Shown here: positions 9,895-19,499 of the stretch, one piece after another | Position numbering within the stretch: position 1 is the first letter of the stretch | Layout of the letters: each line of letters opens with the position of its first letter | Assembly (NCBI GenBank): GCA_003427395.1 | Contig: BFEA01000118.1 | Location: 1,159,055-1,187,493, forward strand | Length of the DNA: 28,439 nt | Origin: Chara braunii | Taxonomy: Eukaryota; Streptophyta; Charophyceae; Charales; Characeae | Direction: 5' to 3' | The notes under the pieces: model-generated | The model's input: the letters and a program-made list of their open reading frames with translations, nothing else | What the model was told of the DNA's origin: nothing | The model's database searches: none | Translations under genes and position numbers: made by a program

Positions 9895-10130
9895 CAGACT
9901 AAAGAGATGTAAATATAGGGGTCTTAATAGGTATATACGTGAGAAGGAAGTTATGCCTGAAGATCCTTTGCCTCTAGACCCTGGCCTAGGTTCCGACAAA
10001 GCTCCCGCAATCGGTGGGTGAACCTCCCTCAAGGCCTCGTTGCAGTCCTACGGGTTTCTAATCCCGCTTGTCGTCTTCCTCTCATAACCAATAGACTAGA
10101 CCGAGACTGAAAAGTGTAGAAGAGACGACT
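9895..10130 (-). repeat. right arm of a long inverted repeat
   Basis: Its reverse complement matches 5590-5835, with the best match at 9965-10130. Together the arms bound about 4.5 kb holding two tandem arrays, the element body and LTR-like module B. On the plus strand it carries AGCTCCCGCAATCGGTGGG and a degenerate B-box-like ACGGGTTTCTAATCCCG with tRNA-like spacing. That supports the alternative reading as an outward-facing SINE-like copy. Confidence 0.6.
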
Positions 10131-11297
10131 TCGCATTTTCGAGATACAAGGAAGACTCACTTAGACTCATATTAGAGAGTCTTGAATCCTTCAACCTCCA
10201 GAGGGTCCCGCAATGGTGGAAAACAAATGTAGTAAAATTGTCAAGTCAAAGTCAAAACGCAGAATGACGACCCTTTGGCGGCCCTCCAAATTGCAACAAT
10301 GTCCCTCCCTTTGTAAAGCCTGATCACCCCCTCGATTCTACAGTGCCTCTCCTCAGACCAGACCGCAGCTACGCAACGTAGAAAGATTGCATTCAAATAG
10401 TGCACACCCCCTGTGCTTTGTTCGAATAGGAGCAAAACGCAACAATACATAGCATGCACAGTAGTCGTTCGCAGCAAATAGACCTAATAGTGCCTAGCAA
10501 GATGCGGCGAAGCATAGCAAACGGTCGTTGCACAGCAGTAGCTCGGCGTGCACGACAACAAGGTGAACGGTAAATTCACCTCTCGATGATGTCGAAAGCA
10601 AGCAGTAATTGTCATAGCAGATTGAGAGAAAAATGCACTTGTAACAGTTCGAAAACCAACAACATGCAGTAGTTCTCATATTATATTGAACTGTAGCATC
10701 CTACCAACAATCCCAATATCGAACTCGCACAGCGGGTGGAAAGCACGACAAGATGCAACAAACCTCTTTGTGCACGACAACAGCAGTAGTCGTCACCTTA
10801 AACCACACTAACCTTTCGATCTCTATTCCTCATTCTTGACACCCTTCTTACCTTTCTTCAGTCTGAACGTATCTTGGTTAAGACTATATCAATTACAATT
10901 TATCTTCACTAGGATATTTATATGATATCACAAGGAACGGTCCTATCGTAGCTATTTTTGCGGCACAAGATCTCGATCACCCATGGGACTAATCAAACGA
11001 ACTCCCCTACCTAAGCTCACGTTGTAGGCTCTACATCAGGCTCAACATATCGACGAACGTGGCCTCTTCGACCAGGTAAGTGTGCTTCTCTTGTTTGAGT
11101 TCCTTTTTCTTTTCTATCTACTCTTGCATCCCACCCTCCATCTCGTTCTCATCAACCTTCCTTCTCCTAAAATAGCTAAAGTGCATACGTGTGCACTCCT
11201 CGTGGTACCAACAAAGGAATTTGAACCCCCTACCAAAGCATGGGGAGCTTCCTGCACCAAACGTCCACAGATAGATCGGCTTGCTTGAGTGCAAGCT
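10131..11297. other. no recognisable gene
   Basis: The stretch 10240-10800 is rich in GCACGACAAC- and CAGTAGT-like words that recur irregularly, but no period could be fixed. A B-box-like GGGTTCAAATTCC lies on the minus strand at about 11215-11227 without a clear A box. No coding feature is supported. Confidence 0.4.
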
Positions 11298-12521
11298 AAG
11301 AATGAATCTTCTGCTGGAACGTGACTAGATGCACTCTGATGGTAAGTGCAATAGCAGCAACGAGGATCATCATGATGATGGAGGTGGGCATAACAACTCC
11401 CAATCGTGAAATTTCATAAAATGAGCACCACGATCGTAGTGATTACCACGAAGGTTCACGGTCGGGATTGGGAATATGACATGCACCCGTGCAAGGGTGA
11501 TTGCGAAGGCATACTGAAACGCGTGGATACAACTGTATTCAACAATTGTGCAAAATAAGAATGGATCTTCCGCTAAAATAGGGAAGGATACATTCAGCCA
11601 AATTTTACTTTCTCTTTTCCTCTTGCACAGCTCAAAACCGTTGGACCATTAAATCTACGCCCCCAACGCCAAATCTTTCGGCACCCTCGTGTCGCCAATG
11701 CCGATAACCTTAGGTTAGTCTCCTCCCTCACTCAATTTCATCGAAAATCGAACGAGATATCCGTTTTTTCGCGTTCCCCATATCCTTTTGTTCGACACTT
11801 TCGTGCACTCCCCTTCGCTGCTAACTTCAACTCTACTAATCTAACACCAAAACTAACATCGTTATAGAGCTCGCCTGGTCCAAATACCCTTAACTAACAC
11901 TTTACTTCGCTCGTTTCTACCGAGAAACGAGCGAGTAATTCGTTCTTAATCCTTGTCATCATCTCCCTCGTCATACCTTCGACATCCTCTTCCTCCAATC
12001 TACCTCTGTACCTGCCTCGGATTTGCACCTAAATTCACTCCATTATTTTTCCTCTTCCCTCCTTTTCTCTCTCTCCCTTATCTTCCTCTTCTTCTATCCC
12101 GATCGGATCTCTATTGCGTCACAACGGGGTAGAGAGTATGACCGTACTTGTAGGGGAGAGCAAACGATATCCGTGGAGTTTATTAGTCGCAAGTTGAATG
12201 TCACTATGGACACGAAAGGCAGATAAAGACTACCACAAAATCGGGCATGACGAACCACGTGATCATCCAGAGTCAAGGAGGCGGCCACGAAAAGGGGGGG
12301 GATGGAGACGAGCATCAGGATGTTGACTTTCCTTGTGCTCAAATAATGGCAATAGAAAACGAAAAGGACGATCACCGCCAACTGCTTGATAACAGTCATG
12401 GACGACACCACGATCACCACTCATAGCCTGGTGGTGAGTCGGAGGGGCCGTGAAGTTGGCCTTCACCATACGTGTTAAACGAGAATGAATCTTCCGCTAT
12501 AATATAGAAAGATACACTTTG
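11298..12521. repeat. diverged dispersed duplication (GAATGAATCTTCCGCT family)
   Basis: Three copies of a roughly 40-bp block AGAATGRATCTTCYGCT, then a GGAAAGATACATT-like part, lie at about 11298-11336, 11556-11597 and 12479-12521. The sequences before the last two (11340-11550 and 12250-12478) also share words such as ACCACGATC and GATCATC. This suggests a longer, badly decayed direct duplication about 0.9 kb apart. Nothing coding is recognised between, although pyrimidine-rich stretches occur at 11090-11160 and 11940-12100. Confidence 0.5.
11902..11938. other. perfect-arm hairpin with one bulge
   Basis: The left arm ends CGCTCGTTTCT and the right arm starts AGAAACGAGCG, around an ACCG loop. 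Pairing extends outward to TTAC and GTAA with a single bulged T. The stem is about 16 bp. No terminator or microRNA role can be argued from the sequence alone. Confidence 0.6.
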
Positions 12522-12702
12522 CCCCTTTCCCATTTGTCTTCGCTGGCCCGTAGCGCATCATCCCGTTTTCATGATTTTCAAGTCGGGTGAACAAACTCAA
12601 GTTATCATAATCAAGCACCAATTACATAGCGAGGGGAGGTCTCCTAGCCTCTGCGAGTATCGCCTCTACGTTGGGACCATGTTGATTCCCTCTATATCAT
12701 TC

Positions 12703-12892
12703 CCACTGTAACGGATGTCCTGAAGGACCACATCCCTGCCACGCCGCGAGGTAGCATCATCGAACTGACTAGTTTATAAAAATTTCAAAATTATTTTATT
12801 TTGGGCATCCGACCACATCTGAACTTGAACACAGGCATGTGTTTCAACGGTCTATGGGTGTACCAGCTGAGCTAGGCCCATTGGTCCCACAC
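12703..12892 (-). mobile_element. SINE copy, truncated at an assembly junction
   Basis: On the minus strand it reads GGGCCTAGCTCAGCTGGTAC, then CATAGACCGTTGAAACACA, then a B-box-like TGTTCAAGTTC. A body follows that ends GGTCCTTCAGGACATCCGTT, matching the SINE at 4835-5263. At its upstream end the sequence is GTGTGGGACCA, which in the family is the end of a preceding tRNA-like unit. The copy is cut in mid-array exactly where the adapter at 12893 begins. Confidence 0.65.
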
Positions 12893-12930
12893 CTGTCTCT
12901 TATACACATCTAGATGTGTATAAGAGACAG
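12893..12930. other. Nextera mate-pair junction adapter (assembly artefact)
   Basis: This is the 19-base Tn5 mosaic end CTGTCTCTTATACACATCT followed directly by its exact reverse complement, 38 bases in all. This is the known circularisation junction of Nextera mate-pair libraries and not expected as natural plant or algal sequence. A SINE is interrupted on its left and a GT microsatellite starts on its right. The flanks may therefore come from places kilobases apart. Confidence 0.97.
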
Positions 12931-12958
12931 GTGTGTGTGTGTGTGTGTGTGTGTGTGT
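12931..12958. repeat. (GT)14 microsatellite
   Basis: Fourteen GT dinucleotides directly abut the adapter junction. Confidence 0.95.
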
Positions 12959-13279
12959 ACCGGCTGCGTGTGCGTGCTGTATGGTAGATCACGTCAGTTT
13001 GTATGTGCGCAAGGCATTCCACATGTGCACACAGTAGTGGAATAGGAAAGTCCGACGAGGCAGAAGAAGCAAGCGGCTTGATTGTTGCAATGAGAGGGAG
13101 AGAACTCAGGAATTAGAGTGGATGTTTTTTCTCATAAGGAAAAAGAAAGAAAAGGACTGAGACTGGATAAATGGTGGAGAATCAGAGTTCACCCACCTGA
13201 TATTTGCCGAAGCAGCGATGGCCGGCAGTTACCGCGAGGCGGAGGCGAGTGCAATCTCCTTGTTTGACTCAGAGGGATT

Positions 13280-13745
13280 GCCGCTCCCGCACGCTGCCAC
13301 GTGTTCGCATCTCGCCGCAGTTGCCCGGTATGATGAGAGCAGGGGACACGTGGCATCGTGACAAGATGAGAACACGTGTCATCTCGCTGTTCGGTGTGAT
13401 GCTGAGCACAGGGGCCCTCCCCGATCATCGGCCGTCTGCCTCGGCGTTGATACTGTCGTCGATCTTGATGCAGTAGCCTCCCAACAGGTGCCACGTGGCG
13501 CACGCCGCTCTGCCCGCGTCGCGAGACGGCGGCATCTGCTGATGCCGCCGCTTTGCCTTGCGCGCCGAGCCCCCGCCGCACATGACGCGCGACGCCGATC
13601 GCCTCCGCAGTCCATCGCGACAGCAAGGCTCGGCGCGCAAGCTGCGCTTCCCCCAAGGACCACAGCCCAGCCATGGCGGCACAAGCGCCACCAATATGCC
13701 ACGTGGCAAGTCGATCGACGGCTATCCACGTGCTGACGTGTCACG
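13280..13745. promoter_or_regulatory. GC-rich block with a G-box (CACGTG) cluster
   Basis: CACGTG occurs at 13298, 13347, 13373, 13492, 13700 and 13727, plus a TGACGTG at 13734-13740. Two sites sit in longer palindromes, GCCACGTGGC (13490-13499) and TGCCACGTGGCA (13698-13709). About 0.1 site would be expected by chance in this length. In plants such boxes are bound by bZIP and bHLH factors and are typical of ABA- or light-responsive promoters; that role is inferred. Open frames of up to 175 codons on the minus strand here have low-complexity Arg/Ala/Ser content and are probably GC-driven. No downstream gene is identified. Confidence 0.5.
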
Positions 13746-13900
13746 CCTGACACCAGGAGATTCTTGATTATCGATTTCGCGCTGCTACTGCTAGAGCCTC
13801 GGGCGACAGACAGACTTCGCCGGCCCGCCAGCAAAACACTCCCACCCCTGCCTCTCTCACACACCACGCTCTCCCCCTTTTGCGCCGACCCCTGTCCATC

Positions 13901-14005
13901 AATCACAATTCCCAGTTGCTTCCCAGAGGCTTGGCTTCATTTGCCCTGGGCAGGAGGGGGGGCCCGCCAGGCCCCACTTGCCTGGAGCCTTCATTCTGAA
14001 TCGTT
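13901..14005 (+). repeat. dispersed repeat, copy 3 (fullest copy)
   Basis: This carries both halves of the family: the AATCACAATTCCCAGTT start, shared with 102-166, and the GGGGGGCC, GCCAGGCCCCACTTGCC and TCATTCT end, shared with 1299-1348. It links those two partial copies into one family. Confidence 0.7.
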
Positions 14006-14147
14006 GATGAGAGGGGGATTGGACGGCCAAGAGACGAAGAACTGGGTAAGCAGGAGCTCACCCGGGGCCTAGGTCTAAGGGGCAGGCCGCGTTGGTGCTA
14101 TTCGCAGCCCTATAAGCACCAGTACATGCCAGCTATTGGCTGCGGGC

Positions 14148-14222
14148 CGCTTTCCCAGGCCGCCCACCGCCTATTCATTTTGTCCCCTTTCCAAGGCCCC
14201 CCACCGCCTATTCGTTTTGTCT
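14148..14222. repeat. short tandem duplication, about 40 bp
   Basis: Two adjacent units share CCACCGCCTATTC, then TTTTGTC, each preceded by CCAGGCCGC or CCAAGGCCCC. They differ at several bases. Confidence 0.6.
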
Positions 14223-14342
14223 ACGGGGCTCAGCCTCCTAAATTTTCGGAGAGGCTCTAAACAGGTTCTCCAGCTGCCTGAGGTACAGCAAGGTCAGAAG
14301 TCTGTTCGCAGCCCGTCAGGGGTGCGTTATTCCCCCTTTGAG

Positions 14343-14406
14343 ACATGGAGACATTTTATCCTTCGTTATACCGGACATGGAGACATTTTATCCTTCGTTA
14401 TACCGG
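14343..14406. repeat. perfect 32-bp tandem duplication
   Basis: Two identical 32-base units, starting ACATGGAGACATTTTATCC and ending TTATACCGG, lie head to tail at 14343-14374 and 14375-14406. Perfect identity points to a recent duplication or an assembly duplication. Confidence 0.9.
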
Positions 14407-14650
14407 TCATTCATTGCTGGTCGTTTCGTCGTTGGAAGGCTCAAAAAATGCAAGAAGGTGCAGGTATGGCACTTTGGGGGGGGGTGGCAGTTTGTCTGAA
14501 AAATGAGGGACTGGTAGCTGCCGGTGGGACCAAGCTTTGGGTTTTGGTCGGAACGGGTTTTGGTCGAAATCGAAACGGTGGCAAAGCAGGGGCAAATGGA
14601 AAGGGTGCACAGGACCGGGGCCAGGGGCTGAAAAGTCCGATGAAAGTGCG

Positions 14651-14652
<2 letters not shown>

Positions 14653-14720
<68 letters not shown>

Positions 14721-14721
14721 N

Positions 14722-14753
<32 letters not shown>
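14653..14753. repeat. (CT)34, one N, A32
   Basis: A 34-unit CT microsatellite (14653-14720) meets a 32-base A tract (14722-14753) through a single N at 14721. The N sits exactly where reads of either repeat would fail, so it is probably a placeholder for an unresolved junction. Confidence 0.9.
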
Positions 14754-14756
<3 letters not shown>

Positions 14757-14985
14757 ATGGGAAGGGGGAGGAGGACCGCTAGCAGCTTCTTGGTTCCGGC
14801 AATCAGGCCCGTGGTCGGACCGACAACAAAACCAAGGGGGATTGCCTTGCAGGGCCTTCAACCCCTTGGTTGCCTTTAACCAAAAATTGCTTTCTTGCTC
14901 CACCATTGTTAATTGTTGGCCTCGATCCCTGAATCTCCCTGATGAAAGTTCAACACCGTAACCAATAATGCTAGGCCTGGGGCTG
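14754..14985 (-). mobile_element. tRNA-derived SINE-like element
   Basis: Read on the minus strand, an A-box-like TAGCATTATTGG (14962-14973) is followed after 32 bases by a B-box-like GGGATCGAGGCC (14918-14929). A body then ends at a long T run (the complement of A32). Head, body and homopolymer end together resemble a SINE. It differs from the family at 4835, so it is a second type. The T-rich end would be unusual for a poly(A)-tailed SINE. Confidence 0.45.
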
Positions 14986-16600
14986 ACATTTATAACTGCA
15001 AAAATCCATATAAATGGATAGCGTGTCTTATGTGGGCCTACCCAAACGCCGCAAGGTCACACCTTGGCCTACCAGCCAATATCCATGGCTGGCGAACCCC
15101 TGCACTCGATGCACGAGGGGCTTGGTTTGGCTCATGGCCGCCTCATACACCATCTATCGCACTATGGTGTTGCCGCTAGTTCCCCATGTACAATATTCTT
15201 ATATACATCACATACCCAACACCACAACACTTAAAAAAATGGTAAATTTTCTTTTAAAAGTGGTGTCGGTAGCGAAACTTTGAACGTCAATCTCAATGGA
15301 TATCACCCTTAAATGCACGCATGCACCACAGTTCAATGTACTGACCAAATGGAAGATCACTTAGTCCTAAATCAAAAAATCAAAAGTTGGTCAGCAGATG
15401 CGCCAGCTTTATAGAATCTACAAGAAACATATTGCGCGCCTCAAAACTACGAACCCACGCAATCTCTACTTTTCCTCTGAACAAAAAGTTTGTCAAAAAA
15501 AACACAAGTCGCGGCTCACACGTTACACCCAACTTTAGCTTTCAATTTCTGAATTAAAATTATTTTTTCTATCATTTGCAAAAAACAAGGCGGATACCCT
15601 AATAAGGGTATTTGTGCCGATACCGGACAACACTTGCAGGCACCCACGCTAGGCCATGACACCGCTTCAACCCCAATTGAAGCACTATTGAACGAATCTT
15701 GTCGTACAGACACTTCGGTCGCTAAGTGTGGTCGTCTTACACTTTCCTATGAGCACCCGCCTGGGTTGGTCTGGCAGTGAACACTCCACAAGACTACCCC
15801 AGACAATGTCTATTAGTCCTACCTTGACCAAGGTCTTACCTAAGCCGGCCCCTGACTCGACCCGGGTGATTCCCAACATAGCCTACGCGTATAATGTCAT
15901 GTGGGGGTGCAGCGTTGTCGTTTCCATAACCCACACCAGTTCGCCCCAGGGCCACTTCTGCCAGGGAAAACCTTCGACCAAAGTTGATTTTTCCTGTGCT
16001 CTTACATAGGGAAAATACTGAAATAGGAGACCCTTCAAGTGAACGCTTTAGGAACCCCCTTTCGGTTTAAGAGGTTGACGATAAAAGAAGCCCAACCTTG
16101 TTAACGAAACTTACAACGAAGTGCAAGTACGAGTCTCCCATCGCGGGAAGGCACGAGGCATAAGAAGCGGGGACTTGGAGTCAGGATGTGGGATCATGAG
16201 ATATATATGTTTTAATTTATCAATCAAAAGAGGATAATAAGATAACCAGAGACATGTAAAGAAAAAAAATAGAAGAGTTCGTTCGGACATTGACTAAATT
16301 TAGATACTCATGAATCTTTTGTGTTTCCTTTTCATATGCCTACAGTACTTGCTGTTACCGTGCTTTTTCCAAGTAGAGAGGCTGCAGCGGGATATGTAGT
16401 TCAGGCAGGAAGGCGAGAAGTAGACTTAGAACAAGTTGGTTGCACTTGCAATTGTATTTCCATCTGGAAGAGAATTGAGGATGGATCGTGGCACTGTGAG
16501 AAACCCGTTGCGAATCTATTTATTTATCAGCTCAGCTTATTTACAAGTCTTCGAGCCCAGTTTCGTTCGAACCCAGCATATGGGTTGGATCGACCTATCC
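14986..16600. other. no recognisable gene
   Basis: Open frames are short and show no motif. There is a 7-bp hairpin (CCAGCCA...TGGCTGG) at 15072-15092. A B-box-like GGGTCGAGTC occurs on the minus strand near 15855-15870 without a clear A box. The frames at 15728-16009 and 16321-16614 lack conserved features and are treated as chance. Confidence 0.4.
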
Positions 16601-16756
16601 ATTATTTATCTTAGTAGCAAATCCGGATATCCCGCAGACCAATTTCATCCGGATGAAAATTCCGGATTAATTCCGGATATGGAAAATCCGGCCCTGCGCA
16701 AAATATTTTTTTTTTACCGAAAAAAAACAAATTCAAAAAAATCTGAAAAAAATTAT

Positions 16757-16783
16757 GTTGTTCATATCAATGATATGAACAAC
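16757..16783. other. palindrome with 12-bp arms
   Basis: GTTGTTCATATC and GATATGAACAAC flank a three-base centre AAT. The pairing is perfect. It lies within the ATCCGG-rich element. Confidence 0.85.
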
Positions 16784-17005
16784 TTTTGGCTTGAGGCCAT
16801 CTTTGATTACTCAACAAATATGAAGATAAAAAATAAAACAGAACAAAAAAATAATATTTAGATAAAAAATTATAAAATGAATTAAGCCTCCTCCCTCTAA
16901 ACCCCTTTATTCCCTATCTTATCCCCTTTGAACCCTTCCAGGCCCTATCAAGCTTTTCATAAAATAGGAGCGTAGTTCTATTGTATTTTGCATGCGCAAT
17001 ATCAC

Positions 17006-17034
17006 TTTTTTTTTTTTTTTTTTTTTTTTTTTTN

Positions 17035-17066
<32 letters not shown>
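17006..17066. repeat. poly-T tract with an N
   Basis: Sixty T and one N (17034). The tract length is unreliable and the N marks an unresolved homopolymer. Confidence 0.95.
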
Positions 17067-17068
<2 letters not shown>

Positions 17069-17159
17069 GCTTTTGTTTTAATCATCCGGATTTTCGGATG
17101 ATCCTACCCCCCGATCATCCGGCCAGATAATCCGACCAGATTATCCGGCCAGATAACCC

Positions 17160-18608
17160 ATGCTACCTAGTTATTTATGGTTGATACTTGAATTGTATTA
17201 TGATGCTCGCATAGATAATTTCGATGATATCAAATTCCTCGAACGAATTGAGCAAACCGCTTCAAAATTATCGATAGGCAGACCTTTGATGGGATTACTC
17301 ATTCGCTCGAGGTACGTAATCTGCGGCCACTTCTCGAAGCTTAGAGTGATTCAACTGATATAAGAATATAGCCTAAGGAGAGGAGTAAATCATGACTCTT
17401 AACAGAATAGAAAGTTTTTAACAAATTCAATTGAATCTCTACAGATGTCGAACATATCTGCAGTGACAAACTTCTTTTGTACGTGCGAGGAAGCGAAAAA
17501 TTGGATATCAAGCTCGAAAGAGGATGGGATAGGCATGAAACGGACGGGACGTTTAATTTATGATTCATCTATCGTCTTTCCTATGAGAGATAGACCGAGA
17601 TTTTGGGAAGGAAGTTTGAGGCATCATTTGAGAAATTGTTTATTTCGTACCGGCTCTACAAGACACATCATTTGGTACGGATTTGCACCTCGAAAAAGTG
17701 ATGGAGTGACATAACTGATGGTCCGACACAGCGATGAGTGAGATCCATACGCCGAAGATATTTCAGAGGTGAAATGATTTTTATATGCAATGCTCCTGCG
17801 TTATAACGAATAGCAATAACATTTTGCTTATGTTCATCATTATCCTTGGACGCCTGACAACAAATTTCGGCGTTCCAGGCGAGTTATCTTTCTTACTAGA
17901 GTGAAGTTTGAGCGAGAGGAACATCGACTTTTTCAATTGATCAATGCTTGATATGGTTTTTCTCGTAAACAGATAAATGGTGGTCAACGAGACCTCAATA
18001 TGGCTAAGTATCTCCTTATTTGCGATACACCTGATGACGGTGTGATAAGAGGACCGGAGCGACTTTTGATGGTTCGAGATGGCGCACCTATACGATGGAT
18101 CGACTTCATCGGAATGTTTTGGGATAACCAAGGATTTTTCTAGACACTCACGCAGATGTTCGAGCCAATACGTTCGAACTTCTGGGGAACTTTATGGTTA
18201 CCTTTATATCTATCACGCAAGTAATCTCCAATGATCTCCCGAGTCGTTGTGAGTATCAAGATTATCTCGTCCGACAACTGTTTCTGCGTTGTTCAGATCC
18301 GGGGCACGGAGATTGGACATTGATTTAAACGGAGTCGACCCTTTTGTGCCAGAGTATGGAGGTTAACCTCACGGATGACCTCGCTCTATGACACACGTAC
18401 TATTAGAGTCATGCGAGGTGGGCGCGTCACAACCTTGATATTTGATGATGACGAGCTCGCACGCTTGGACTCGCTGGAGGCTCAAACCCACGAGAACGTC
18501 AGATTTATCATGATTAGACGCTACCTCTAAAAATTCTATTTGATTTTCAGAAACATCACGTATCAATCGTCTCGTTGAGGAAGTCATTACACTTATGGCT
18601 TCACGAGG
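17160..18608 (+). pseudogene. unidentified coding-like locus, intron-split or decayed; faint BRCT-like segment
   Basis: I do not recognise this gene. Several plus-strand stretches read like protein. The frame 17160-17311 (ELYYDARIDNFDDIKFLERI) ends at a strong donor, AG|GTACGT. An acceptor at 17463 would continue it in frame (KLDIKLERGWDRHETDGTF) to a TGA at 17561. The frame 17820-18140 is open except for one TGA at 17949; it contains RVIFLTRVKF, HRLFQLINA, AKYLLICDT and APIRWIDFI, an order of strands and helices like a BRCT domain, but this is weak. Further pieces are PSRCEYQDYLVRQLFLRC near 18250, DLNGVDPFVPEYGG near 18325-18367, and MTSLYDTRTIRVM from 18375. A TTGATTTTCAG acceptor at 18550 opens a piece with INRLVEEVITLMASR, ending at a GGTAAAA donor (18608). 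The pieces lie in different frames, so the locus is a multi-exon gene, a decayed copy, or both. Confidence 0.35.
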
Positions 18609-19499
18609 TAAAAAAAATAAAAATAAATAAAAAATTATGTAGATAGGACCGTTAGATGGATGGTATTCAAATTACCCCGATGACTTTACCATTATGCTTG
18701 ACATTGAGGGGTAAATGCATAAGAAAGGAAAAAATAGCAAACACATGTTATCGATCAAGAAAGTAAATTTGTGATGAATAGGAGAGTAATATTTTTTTTG
18801 GTATAGGCAAACACCGAATCACGTAAAGCGATGTAGACTGTGACCTTCGGCTCGTGTGAATAACCGTCAGTTCTACCATTCCAAAAACTTTTAACAAAAA
18901 CTTCGCGAGAAAACTGAGAGCAAGGAAAAAAAGATGGAATATACCTCTGAGTTAATCATCAGACAACAACGATTTGCACAACCATATTACTTTAGAACAT
19001 TCTGGAGTTGCATAAAATTTTTTATTCCATGTCATAATCTTATTTAAGTTTGTTTGAGAGATTCTCAGGGATCTGGCATAAAAGTCCTGGCATTACGTTT
19101 CAACTAGTAGAACTGCAATTGAGGCGATTGAAGTAAGTCATAAGTTATTCTTGTATATTAAAGAGAGAATTTCAATGACACTGTGATTTTTTTTGCAGTT
19201 ATGACTTGGAATTTTGATTTTATCAAGAATGAGGAAAAATTATTTTTAGCAAGTCATCTCATCAGTTCAATTCAACTATACTTGATTCAACATTACATTG
19301 TATTCATTTTTTTAAGCGTTGTATCTCGATAATAATAATTGTCGAAATTCCGGTTGGAATAATGATTTTTTAATATGTGTATGCTTTATTGATGACATGT
19401 GTGTTTTGTCTTAATGTATATATACAGCCCCTCGTTTGTTGTCCTCTTCTCCCTCTCTGCCTACGGTTTACCGGGCAGTTCTATTTGACGATATATATA
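18609..19499. other. AT-rich, no recognisable gene
   Basis: This is AT-rich with short homopolymers and frequent stops in all frames. It could hold introns or 3' flank of the coding-like locus before it; nothing more can be supported. Confidence 0.4.

Larger units (their letters stand above)
16618..17158. mobile_element. ATCCGG-rich arms, possible MITE or hAT-like remnant
   Basis: The left part (16618-16696) has five TCCGG words. The right part (17083-17156) has three TCCGG words and tandem ATCCGGCCAGAT-like units of about 14 bp. The left block read on the minus strand starts CAGGGCCGGATTTTCC, which resembles hAT-type termini. The right block resembles the left in inverted orientation (CATCCG, AAAATCCGGATGATTAA). 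Between are AT-rich sequence, a palindrome and a poly-T tract. No transposase is present and no target duplication was found. Confidence 0.3.

Noticed and set aside
12893-12930. natural 38-bp palindrome
   Set aside because: It is identical to the library junction adapter; a natural origin is very unlikely.
13379-13906. 175-codon minus-strand frame in the GC-rich block
   Set aside because: High GC lowers stop frequency; frames on both strands are open over the same bases, and no domain is visible.
14136-14879. 247-codon frame with a long Leu-Ser run
   Set aside because: It is kept open only by the CT microsatellite and the A tract and reads through an N.
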